A stretch of DNA of 10,941 bases from Pavlovales sp. CCMP2436 (Eukaryota; Haptophyta; Pavlovophyceae; Pavlovales). Under the pieces are notes generated by a model, which was given only the letters and a program-made list of their open reading frames with translations, searched no databases and had not been told where the DNA came from. The position numbers were made by a program, and so were the translations under genes. Positions 1 through 7,097 of the stretch are shown here, one piece after another. Location: positions 206,087 to 217,027 of the forward strand of contig MU631315.1 in NCBI GenBank assembly GCA_026770615.1, given 5' to 3'. The stretch's first letter is position 1. Each line of letters starts with the position of its first letter.

Positions 1-1
1 T

Positions 2-936
2 TTGAATGCCGTGAACTTGTTCGCGCGCGCATGGCGCGAGCAACCGCGCGGAGGCGCGGTGGATGATGTAGTAGATGAAGCGTCCGTGATGGAGGTGGCC
101 GATAGCAGTGCGTACAACAGCTTTGCGAGGCTCGAGCAGCAGTGCCTCTCGCGCAAAGTCCAGTACGACCCGCCGCCGACCGGGGAGGACAATACGGCGC
201 GCAGAGCGCGGCGGCGGCGCCTGCGCAACACGTGTACCAGCGCCGAGCAGCTGGGCGACGCCATCGATGTGCCCGCCGCAACGCTGACCGGCAGTCGCCA
301 GAAGAAATGGCCAAAGACCTGCGAGGGACGACGTGCGCCAGGCCAACCTGCTAGAGCAGCGCCGGCTAGCGGAACACGACCAGGAGGCACGCTGCGCTGA
401 TTGCGGCGCCGAGTATGTGTCCGCACCCGACCGCGAGGACGAACCGAACCGGCTCAAGCGGTGGGACATGTTGCGCGCCCGGTGCGCGCGCGAGTCCGCG
501 CGCGAAAGTGCGCGCATGGCCGCTCGAGCAACTCGAGCAGCGCCGGCTTGCGGACAACGAGCTCGAAGCGAAATGCGTCGAGAAGGGCGTCGACTACAAA
601 CTCGGGCCCGAGGACGAGCCGGATGACAATCGGCTCAAGCGGATGCAGATTCTCCGGCTCAAGTGCCTCGGGGTGCTACTGGACCGCGAGTTCGCAATTT
701 AAGAGTGGCCGAGGCGCGATGACCCTGACCCGCAGGCGGTGGCATAGTGGGAGGAGATGGACCGCGCGCTCGCCCTCTGCCGTGCTGAGTGCGACGAGTT
801 CGACCACCTTCGATATGCCGCTGGGTCCAGAGACATCTTCTTAAAGCGCTACCAAGGGCTTCTCGACGCTGGAGTTCTCGCCACCGACCTCGAGCAGGCG
901 CCGCTGGACTTTATCAACGAAGCCGTGACCGGCTGA
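2..936 (+). pseudogene. Decayed protein-coding region with three ~45-aa repeat units (open at left edge)
   Basis: I do not recognise the family. Protein-like passages continue one another on the plus strand but in changing frames: frame 2 to about 235, frame 1 near 295-325, frame 0 from about 320 to 485, then frame 1 from about 530 to 936. The last stretch is interrupted in frame by TAA (700-702) and TAG (745-747) and ends at TGA 934-936. The passages are charged and predicted helical, for example DEPNRLKRWDML (about 444-479) and DEPDDNRLKRMQIL (616-657). From 757 a further 59-residue segment rich in Leu, Asp and Glu runs to the stop. Only a TTG opens the first frame, so the true start lies outside the window or is lost. 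NOM1 downstream is open for 954 codons, so poor sequence quality is an unlikely cause of the breaks. Introns are a weaker alternative because the passages abut with almost no spacer. Confidence 0.55.
131..666 (+). repeat. Three diverged coding repeat units, about 45 codons each
   Basis: Unit A lies at 131-235, unit B at 351-485 and unit C at 532-666. Each opens with LEQ[QR] and ends in a basic Arg/Lys-rich helix. B and C are both 135 bp and share LEQRRLA, a Cys about 14 residues later, an acidic DEP motif and the pattern NRLKR-x-x-x-LR-x-[RK]C. Unit A has lost about 10 residues in the middle. At DNA level gagcagcgccggct[a/t]gcgga recurs at 354-373 and 535-554, 181 bp apart, which is not a multiple of three and shows the frame slip between B and C. 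The units look like old internal duplications inside one gene. Confidence 0.65.
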
Positions 937-1951
937 GGCGCCTCCGCGCGGGGCTGGCTGGCCAGCTAAAGCGGGCCGGATACTCCTCGGCGCAACACGC
1001 GCGCGACGCCCACGAGGAGAGGAAGGCGTCAATCGACGTCAATCGAGATGAAGGTCGCCATGGCGGACTTCGTCCAGCACCACCCGACGATCCGCAGGCC
1101 TGACGAGAGCGCGCACCTCGGTCTGGACTGTAGGAGGGACATCTGTGCGCTCTGCAGCGAGCCGATCGATTGCCGCACCGAGAGCTACAGCGCGGATCCC
1201 CCGTACGTGTGGCGATCTGGGATTGAAATATTTGATGCCACAGTCGTGGCCAAGTGTGGACATGCACCACTGGCTCACCGAGGGCGACGCCGACAACGAG
1301 TGGAACCAGATGAGCACGCTCGCACAAACGACCACGCCGCTCCTCGTCTTCACGATCGATCTACATGACCGGCTGATCCTCCACCGGGGCTGGCCCACAG
1401 GCCTCAACGATGTAAAGGAGGACTTCCACCGCCGCTTCCCTCACGATACCCAGAAGGATGACTCCTACCGCGTGCTGGTGCAAGAAGTACGCGTGCGGGT
1501 CCCTACAGGCAGCCAGGGACTCGGACGGTGGCCTTCCTGGCTACAACTTTACCTACACGATGCGCAAACCCCCGCCGTACCAATCCCCCGAGATCAACCA
1601 CCTGTTTCAAGACGCGCGCGAACGCACCACGCAGGCGATGATCGACTACCTCGTCCAAGAGCGCAGCGTCCGTATGATCAAGCGCGAGGATACGCACACC
1701 TGTCCGGAGTGCATCATCCAGCGTACACCTGCTCCGTACCGTACTGCAAAAGGTCGAGCATGTTGGCGTGGCCGGAGTGGGATGTTACGCCGAGATGCTC
1801 GGCGTGGTCGGAGCGCTGGTTCGCCGCAGAAGCTCTCGAGATGGCACGCCGAGATGCTTTGACCTTCCAGCAGGAGTTGAGGCACACAGCCCGCCAGACT
1901 CAATCAGCGGTTGGCCGTTCACACAGCGCGCTACTATGGTACCTCCCTTAA
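937..1951 (+). pseudogene. Decayed coding region with Cys/His zinc-ligand-like motifs
   Basis: Family not recognised. Coding-like passages run in frame 0 (about 918-1047), frame 1 (1048 to about 1263), frame 2 (about 1262-1500), frame 0 (about 1500-1730) and again frame 2 to the TAG at 1949-1951. Frame 1 carries C-A-L-C (1144-1155) and C-G-H (1255-1263). The reading then slips to frame 2, which continues M-H-H-W; later frame 0 carries C-P-E-C (1701-1712). The order CxxC, CGH-x-H-H, CPxC is like the ligand order of a RING finger, but about 145 codons separate the last two, far more than in standard RINGs. Intervening text is protein-like, with several Trp and Asp and low repetition. It may be the 3' part of the same relic as 2-936 or a second gene. 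Its end lies about 110 bp upstream of the NOM1 TATA box. Confidence 0.5.
1787..1858 (+). repeat. 13-bp direct repeat inside the relic
   Basis: ACGCCGAGATGCT occurs exactly at 1787-1799 and 1846-1858, 59 bp apart. Similar ggcgtgg[c/t]cggag stretches (1765-1776, 1801-1812) precede each copy, so a short segment was probably duplicated during decay of the surrounding pseudogene. Confidence 0.5.
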
Positions 1952-2003
1952 GGTGTCTGTTTCAGATATCCTCCATTCGACTCCTGCTGCCAGGACTAAC
2001 GTC

Positions 2004-2068
2004 TGACGTCGACCAAGTCAGTGAGTGAACAACACCTGTTGAACCATGCTGAGCCGCTGTATAAATAG
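2004..2068 (+). promoter_or_regulatory. Candidate NOM1 promoter: CRE-like site plus TATA box
   Basis: TATAAATAG at 2060-2068 is a full TATA consensus, and TGACGTCG at 2004-2011 is a CRE-like bZIP site 49 bp upstream, a usual spacing for activator and TATA. If used, transcription would begin near 2090-2100 and give a leader of about 230 nt before the NOM1 ATG. That leader holds ATGs at 2110 (61 codons, stop at 2293), 2157 (stop at 2316) and 2300, which would strongly hamper translation. A later start, or a leader intron such as GTGAGT at 2021 to TTTTATCCTCAG at 2218, is therefore possible. The TATA box would lie inside that intron, so the two ideas exclude each other. Confidence 0.4.
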
Positions 2069-2299
2069 TTTCATAGATTGGCCGACTCTGCGCTAAAGGG
2101 TACACAATAATGCAAACTTGCGGAAGGCACTTACCGGGCCTCACCATCCTGGGCGGATGGTACTTAAGCCGGCAGGGGGCCGGGTCCGACTCGAGGCTCA
2201 TTTTTATTTTATCCTCAGCACCAGCTCTTTTCCGACGAGAACCGCGAGTTGCGATCCTATCCCTTTTTATCCTCCTTTGGCTCACCAAGCGTTAAAAAA

Positions 2300-2350
2300 A
2301 TGCCACGTGCAGCTGTAGGGCTGTCGCGATGGGCCCGCGGCTACCGGTGA
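2300..2350 (+). promoter_or_regulatory. Short upstream ORF overlapping the first NOM1 ATG
   Basis: An ATG in the context taaaaaaATGc (A at -3) opens a 16-codon frame that ends at TGA 2348-2350. It overlaps the NOM1 ATG at 2329 in another frame and stops two bases before the next in-frame NOM1 ATG at 2353. Scanning ribosomes that use it would miss 2329 but end right next to 2353. The geometry is certain; a regulatory role is inferred. Confidence 0.4.
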
Positions 2351-5193
2351 GCATGGGCACCGGCGGGAAGCCGGCGGTCGGCGCGAAGAAGGTGGAGCCA
2401 TCCGCGCTCTCGCGCAAAGCACGCCGAGCGGGGGAGCGGCAGGAGAAGAAAGGCCGGCGCGCGCTCCACGCCACGAAGGGCAAGGCCGCACCCGCCGCGC
2501 CCAAGCCGCTCCCGCTCCCGAGCCCGGCCCTGGCAGTTCGCCCGGCGAAGAAGGCGCGCCCGGCGCCGGCCGAGGCCGAGGCCCCGCAAGGACGGGCCGG
2601 CGGCAAGGGCGCGGGCGGTGCGCGCAAGGCCTCAAACTTTCACAGGCTGATCGCGGAGCAGGGCCTCGCCGGCCGGCCTGCCGAGGCCCGCGACGACCTC
2701 GACGATGAGATCGATGCGCTCGAGCGCAAGCTTGGCATGGGTAAGAAGCAGACCGCCGAGCGCGAGCGGCGCGCGCTTGAGGCGGATGGCCTCGGCTTCG
2801 CGCTCAACCTCGACACAAAGGCGAAGGCGAAAGCGCCCAGCACGCAGCAGGAGGGGACGCGCGGTAGGCGAGGGGACGCGCAAGGCGGGCTGCAGCCGTC
2901 CAAGCGCATAGCCGCTGCAGCCCGCGAGAAGGAGGAGGACGACGACGAGAGCGGTGAGGAGGATAACGACGAGAGCGGCGAGGAGGAGCAAGGCGACGAC
3001 AGCGGCGAGGAGGGGGAGCGCGATGTCGAGGCTGACCTTAATGCGCTCGACCCGAAGCAGCTGCGAGAGATCACCGCCGAGAACGGCGTGAGCGCCAAGG
3101 GCAGCAAGGAGCTGCTCGTAGCGCGCATCCTCGAGGCGGTCGGCGACTCCGACCCTGAGGAGGGGGAGGAGGGCGAGGACGAGGAGGACGATGGCGACCT
3201 AACCCTCGATGGCGCGATGGATATCCTGGAGGGCATCGGTGGCAGCGACGACGGCTCGGGTGAGGAGAGCGACGAGGGCGGCGAGGACTCGGGCGAGGAG
3301 GGCGAGAAGGGCGAGGACGAGGCAGACTCGCAGGAGATGGACGAGGACGAGGAGGCGGCAGCGTTGGCGGTCAGCGGTGCGCGGGGCCACCGCAAGGCGG
3401 CCAGCGGCGTGGCCGTCGGGGCCGAGGCCGCGCCGGCCGCGGGCGGCAAGTACGTGCCGCCCGCGCTGCGTGCGCAGGCGGCGGCTGCGACCGCCGAGAG
3501 CGCGGAGACAATCGCCCTGCGGCGCGCGCTGCGCTCAGGGGTCAACCGCGTGTGCAGCGAGAACGTTGACACAGTGGCGGCCGAGGTGCTTAAGGCGTGC
3601 GCCGGCGCGAGCCGGCGCGAGGTGGCCTCGCTCGTGGCCGAGGCCATCTTCAACGCGGCGCTGAGCGAGACGCTGGTGCTCGGACCGCTGGTGCTGGCCT
3701 GCGCCGCGCTGCTTGCGAGCCTGCACTGGCGGATGGGCACGGCGGTGGGCGCGCACGTGGCCGAGGCGCTGGTGCTGCGCTTCGTGCAGCTCTACGCCGA
3801 GCGGCGCGTCAAGCCATGCATCAACGCAGCGTTGCTGCTCGCGCACCTGTACAACCTGCGCGTGGTGCACTGCGCGCTCGTCTACGACCTGGTGCGCCAG
3901 ATGGTCGCGGGCATGGGCACGGGCTCGGAGCTCGAGGTGGAGGTGCTGCACGCGCTGCTCCGCTCCGTGGGCGGCGAGCTGCGCAAAGATGACCCGGCCG
4001 CCCTCAAGGAGATCGTCCTCGAGATCGGTCGGGCGGCCGCGGAGGCGGGCGGCGCACTCGCCGTTGCGGCGCGCGGCGGGCCACTCGAGAACACCGAGCT
4101 CGCGTCGAGGGCCGTGGCGGGCGGCGAGGAGGGCGAGGCGTCCGTGCGCATGCAGGTGCTGCTGCAGCTTGTGCTCGACCTCAAGAACAACAAGCAGAAG
4201 GCGCGCGGCGGGCGCGACCTGGCCGACGAGACGATTGCGCGCGTGCGGCGCAAGATGCTCGGCGGCGCGCAGGGCAACGGCGGCAACCCTAAGAAGCGGC
4301 GAGACGGGGCCGGCGGCGCGGCGGAGACGTCAGCGGAGGTGGACGCCAAGGTGGAGCAGGCGACGCTCAAGGCCAGCTGGGCCGACTACGTGAACGCCGC
4401 GACCAATGGCCGCTGGTGGCTCGTGGGCAGCGCGTGGCGCGCGGCCGACAGCGCCGCCGCCGAACACAGCGAAGATGAGCGCGTGCGCGGGCTGGCGGGC
4501 GTCTCGGCGGAGGACGCGCAGCTGCTCGCGCTTGCGCGCAAGCAGGGCATGAACACGGACGCGCGCCGCTCCATCTTCGTGGCGATCATGGGCGCGGACG
4601 GGCACATCGACGCGGCGGAGCGGCTCGGCCGGCTCAAGCTCGCCAAGGGGCCGGCGCGCGAGGTGGGGCGCGTGCTCGTCGAGTGCTGCGCGCAGGAGGC
4701 GCTCTTCAACCCGTACTACGCGCTGCTTGGCGCGCGGCTGTGTGAGAGCTCGTCCGACTTCGCCTACACGCTGCAGTACACCTACTGGGACCAGTTCAAG
4801 CAGCTCTCGGGCTACAGCGTGCGGCGCATCTCCAACCTCGCGCGGCTGCTCGCGCACCTACTCGGCCGCGGCGCGCTGCCACTGGCCGCGCTCAAGGGCG
4901 TCGAGTGGGGCGCAATGCACGAGCAGCTGGTGCTGCTGCTCCAGATCACGCTCCTCTCGCTGTGCGCCGAACATGACGTGCGCGCGCTCAGCGGTGCGCT
5001 CGACAAGCTCGTCGCGGCCAAGTCGGAGGGCGCGCTCGCCGTGGTCGAGGGGCTGCACCTCTTCGTCGGCCGGCAGCTGCAGAAGGCGATCGACATGCGC
5101 CCCGCGGGCGAGAGGGAGGCGATAGTGACCAAGGTGCAGCTGCTGCGCGCGCGGCTCGAGGCGGCCTCGCCCTTGATCGGCGGCGGTGCCTAG
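2329..5193 (+). CDS. NOM1: Nucleolar MIF4G domain protein NOM1/Sgd1 (40S ribosome biogenesis)
   Basis: A 954-codon uninterrupted ORF. NOM1/Sgd1 proteins act in the nucleolus in processing of pre-18S rRNA with an eIF4AIII/Fal1-type DEAD-box helicase. Residues 1-100 are Lys/Arg/Ala/Pro-rich, as expected for nucleolar targeting. Residues 123-160 match the family N-terminal helix (acidic stretch, LERKLG, then EADGLGF). Residues 200-345 are an acidic linker with five SGEE CK2-type sites and a SAP-like motif at 236-270. The family signature KYVPPALR is at 374-381, an MIF4G domain at about 395-625, and an MA3 domain at about 742-860 containing NTDARRSIFVAIM and the NPYYALL region. A KKRR at 655-658 may be a nuclear signal. 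Human NOM1 is about 860 aa, so this copy is full length with a longer linker. The ATG at 2329 has G at -3 and +4; M9 (2353) has A at -3 and G at +4 and is an equally good start. No intron is needed. Codon use is strongly GC-ending. Confidence 0.95.
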   Translation: MGPRLPVSMGTGGKPAVGAKKVEPSALSRKARRAGERQEKKGRRALHATKGKAAPAAPKPLPLPSPALAVRPAKKARPAPAEAEAPQGRAGGKGAGGARKASNFHRLIAEQGLAGRPAEARDDLDDEIDALERKLGMGKKQTAERERRALEADGLGFALNLDTKAKAKAPSTQQEGTRGRRGDAQGGLQPSKRIAAAAREKEEDDDESGEEDNDESGEEEQGDDSGEEGERDVEADLNALDPKQLREITAENGVSAKGSKELLVARILEAVGDSDPEEGEEGEDEEDDGDLTLDGAMDILEGIGGSDDGSGEESDEGGEDSGEEGEKGEDEADSQEMDEDEEAAALAVSGARGHRKAASGVAVGAEAAPAAGGKYVPPALRAQAAAATAESAETIALRRALRSGVNRVCSENVDTVAAEVLKACAGASRREVASLVAEAIFNAALSETLVLGPLVLACAALLASLHWRMGTAVGAHVAEALVLRFVQLYAERRVKPCINAALLLAHLYNLRVVHCALVYDLVRQMVAGMGTGSELEVEVLHALLRSVGGELRKDDPAALKEIVLEIGRAAAEAGGALAVAARGGPLENTELASRAVAGGEEGEASVRMQVLLQLVLDLKNNKQKARGGRDLADETIARVRRKMLGGAQGNGGNPKKRRDGAGGAAETSAEVDAKVEQATLKASWADYVNAATNGRWWLVGSAWRAADSAAAEHSEDERVRGLAGVSAEDAQLLALARKQGMNTDARRSIFVAIMGADGHIDAAERLGRLKLAKGPAREVGRVLVECCAQEALFNPYYALLGARLCESSSDFAYTLQYTYWDQFKQLSGYSVRRISNLARLLAHLLGRGALPLAALKGVEWGAMHEQLVLLLQITLLSLCAEHDVRALSGALDKLVAAKSEGALAVVEGLHLFVGRQLQKAIDMRPAGEREAIVTKVQLLRARLEAASPLIGGGA

Positions 5194-5458
5194 GGCTGCC
5201 GCTGGTACCGCGCGGCGGTGTCTACGCAATCCTGGGCAAGTCCAGGGGCGCAAGGTCGAACTTTAGACGGAGTCAGACAGTCAGCAGCGGATAGTGAAGT
5301 TTTGCAATGAACTAAATTTAGAATTATTATCGCAAGTCCTGAAGTGCAATGCGTATTAGCCGTGCACATGGTATATCCACTGTGAAATCACCGAATTTGT
5401 CCGATGACAGCGACTATTTAATGCTGCTTATTTAATTTTGACAACAAGCCCTAGCTAG
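5194..5458. other. AT-rich 3' flank of NOM1, no gene seen
   Basis: After the NOM1 TAG the composition drops from GC-rich to AT-rich, including aactaaatttagaattatta (about 5311-5330) and two TTATTTAA-like stretches near 5415 and 5430. This is probably the 3' UTR and spacer. No ORF, canonical AATAAA signal or RNA gene is visible. The near-palindrome agccctagctaggct (about 5447-5461) marks the edge of the next compositional block. Confidence 0.5.
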
Positions 5459-5985
5459 GCTGTGATGTGGGCGGTCGCTGCGAGTGACGCCTGCGGAGCG
5501 GTTGGGTTGGCCTTTGTGGAGTGGCCGGTTTAGGGGTGGTTGGAGTCTGCCTCTGCGGTGTGGCGGGTTTGGCTCTGTTCTGTGTACGTTTGCGTGGTGG
5601 GCTTGTTGTGGTATCGTGTAGCGAGGCTGGCATAGCCACTGTTGATGGCTCGGGGGTCCGTGGCTGTTCCCATTCAGTAGGTGTTGCGGTGGTCTGGCAG
5701 GCTTCCACTGGACGTTTGGATGAGCGCGGTGTGCGTGTGTGCGTCCTCGAGTGGCGTGGCCACATTTGGCACGATGGGGTTGGCCGTTGGTTTGGGCACT
5801 GGGGGATGGCTGGTGTTGGCATCTGTGGTGTGGCCGGGTTTGGTGTGTCGGGGGAGTGCCCCTAGAGTGTGTCAGGCGTGGTTTGGCACTGCGAACATTT
5901 GTGTGGCGGTCTTGGGGTGGCCGCGTGTGGCGTGGCTGGCGAGGCCGATGGTGGTGTGGGGGTATGATTTTGCTGTGAGGCACCT
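5459..5985. repeat. G/T-rich low-complexity block with degenerate repeated motif
   Basis: The plus strand is rich in G and T and poor in A and C over about 520 bp. A motif close to TGTGGTGTGGCCGGGTTTGG recurs imperfectly at about 5513-5532, 5552-5572 and 5822-5843, with shorter relatives near 5925-5945. The minus strand stays open from 5992 to 5432 (186 codons) and reads as Pro, His, Arg, Gln and Thr-rich text. The plus strand has a 114-codon ORF rich in Gly and Val (5521-5865). Both are what a skewed repeat block produces by chance, and neither shows a domain. The block may be a decayed minisatellite or part of an unrecognised element. Confidence 0.55.
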
Positions 5986-5994
5986 CGTTCACGT

Positions 5995-6002
5995 TGACGT
6001 CA
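5995..6002. promoter_or_regulatory. Perfect CRE palindrome TGACGTCA
   Basis: The complete 8-bp bZIP recognition palindrome TGACGTCA stands alone 14 bp upstream of the ATG of the doubtful ORF at 6016. A CRE-like TGACGTC also precedes the NOM1 TATA box at 2004. An 8-bp site arises by chance often enough that function is uncertain. Confidence 0.3.
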
Positions 6003-6015
6003 CAATGTATACTGT

Positions 6016-6303
6016 ATGACTATGATGTCAAAGCGCAAATACTCGGCCGCCGCTCACGTGCTGTGCGCAGCGTGGAACGTGCGCGTAGGCCTGCGGATTT
6101 CCGGGATGCGGCAGGAATTGTGTGCGGCAAGAGGGCGCTTGCTCAACTGTACCCCACTCCGCCTCGCTTTTTTTTTTGTTCTTAAGGCCTTGCTGGACTG
6201 GGTCACAAAGTACTCGACCGAATGGAAGGCGTTTGGCGCCCCGATCTCGACTCTCTACGCCATCCAGCTTAAGCTTTCGCAGATGGCGTGCGCGATCTGT
6301 TGA
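6016..6303 (+). CDS. Doubtful 95-codon ORF
   Basis: An ATG-initiated frame (other ATGs at 6019 and 6028) ending at TGA 6301-6303. No family is recognised. The product would have a basic N-terminus, several Cys, and a Phe/Leu-rich stretch encoded by an 11-T run near 6169-6179, followed by an amphipathic-looking C-terminal part. The T run and the absence of conserved motifs argue for chance; a decayed gene fragment is also possible. Nothing beyond the CRE palindrome suggests expression. Confidence 0.15.
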   Translation: MTMMSKRKYSAAAHVLCAAWNVRVGLRISGMRQELCAARGRLLNCTPLRLAFFFVLKALLDWVTKYSTEWKAFGAPISTLYAIQLKLSQMACAIC

Positions 6304-6441
6304 GGAACCCCTGCTGTACTGCAGGGTCCGGTGCGTCCACATGCTAGTGAGCGGCGCGAGAGAGTCTAGACTGGGTTACATTGGCTTCAGTCGAAGCTAT
6401 TATTAGAACTGGACGGAAAAGCGTAACTGCTCTTCCTGTGA

Positions 6442-6544
6442 ACCCTTTTGTGGAAGGGTGACAAGTTCCTTGAGTCCGGGAAAGCCCGGACTGGGGACTT
6501 GGACTGGCGATAATCGAATCCCGGATTCCGAGTGGTCGGAATCC
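6442..6544. other. Three consecutive perfect stem-loops, possible structured RNA
   Basis: Hairpin 1: ACCCTT (6442-6447) and AAGGGT (6454-6459) around a 6-nt loop. Hairpin 2: AGTCCGGG (6473-6480) and CCCGGACT (6485-6492) around AAAG. Hairpin 3: GGATTCCGA (6523-6531) and TCGGAATCC (6536-6544) around GTGG. All stems are perfectly paired. I compared the region by eye with tRNA arms and the major spliceosomal snRNAs and found no match: the tcgaatccc at 6514-6522 resembles a T-loop but has no flanking stem. A structured transcript or a mobile-element end are both possible; the strand is unknown. Confidence 0.35.
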
Positions 6545-6956
6545 ATACCTTGACACGATCAAGTCGTCTCGTCAGATCACGTGGCGCGCAGCGGTGATGA
6601 AAGTATTTTCACTATTGTATTTGCTCTTATATTTTTGCATTGCGCTGAAAAAAAGGATGAAATGCCCGATGCAAAGGCGCCAACGTTCGCCCCCCGGTTC
6701 ATCAAAATATAATCAATTACTCAAAGCAGCACTACCTGTAACGGTACTTCACAGGTCTGTATCATAATGAAGGGGGGTTCGGGCTGGCGGTGTTTCAAGT
6801 TCAAGTCAAGCTGATCTTAGCACTCATGCAGGCTCCTACAATATGCGGCGTGTGTGCGTGAGTTGTGTTTTTATCTGATCTCTGGCGTTGGCCAACTGAG
6901 GATGCATGCATCCGCCGCCCACTGAGGGCTCATCATATACATGCCTACGGCCGATC
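6545..6956. other. Unassigned spacer
   Basis: Mixed composition with no ORF of note and no recognised RNA gene. It contains a small hairpin TGAAA-gtat-TTTCA near 6597-6610 and the palindrome described at 6900-6913. It includes short A and T runs but no clear promoter. Confidence 0.4.
6900..6913. other. 14-bp perfect palindrome GGATGCATGCATCC
   Basis: A perfect palindrome whose core is CATGCATG-like, the RY motif bound by B3-domain factors in plants. It is flanked by actgag on both sides (about 6895-6900 and 6921-6926). Whether this organism has such factors is unknown. Confidence 0.3.
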
Positions 6957-7071
6957 GTGCGTGCGCGTGTGCCTCACGAGGTCGCCAGGCTGAGCAGCGC
7001 TATAGCCGCAGCCGTGCTCGTCGCACGCGAATGGCTGCTCGCCGCTGTGCGTGCGCTTGTGCCTCGTGAGG
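6957..7071 (+). repeat. 25-bp imperfect direct repeat, 90 bp apart
   Basis: gtgcgtgcgc[g/t]tgtgcctc occurs at 6957-6974 and 7047-7064, each extended by [a/g][c/t]gagg. Three mismatches in 25 positions (6957-6981 versus 7047-7071). The intervening DNA is GC-rich with further ctgctcg stretches. The second copy ends 27 bp before the inverted-repeat element at 7098, so the pair may be part of its surroundings or an older duplication. Confidence 0.55.
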
Positions 7072-7097
7072 CTGCTCGGAGTAGTGGTTGCTCGACG

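Noticed and set aside
2..1951. Multi-exon gene explaining the frame changes
   Set aside because: Passages abut without room for introns and contain in-frame stops; decay fits better, though transcripts could overturn this.
2640..3740. 366-codon minus-strand ORF inside NOM1
   Set aside because: Ser/Arg/Pro-rich mirror of the GC-rich acidic linker; the plus-strand reading has recognised domains and this one has none.
5432..5992. 186-codon Pro/His-rich minus-strand protein
   Set aside because: Low-complexity translation of a G/T-skewed repeat block with no domain or plausible promoter.
6510..6530. tRNA T-arm-like tcgaatccc
   Set aside because: No 5-bp stem around the loop and no acceptor or anticodon arms at the right distance.
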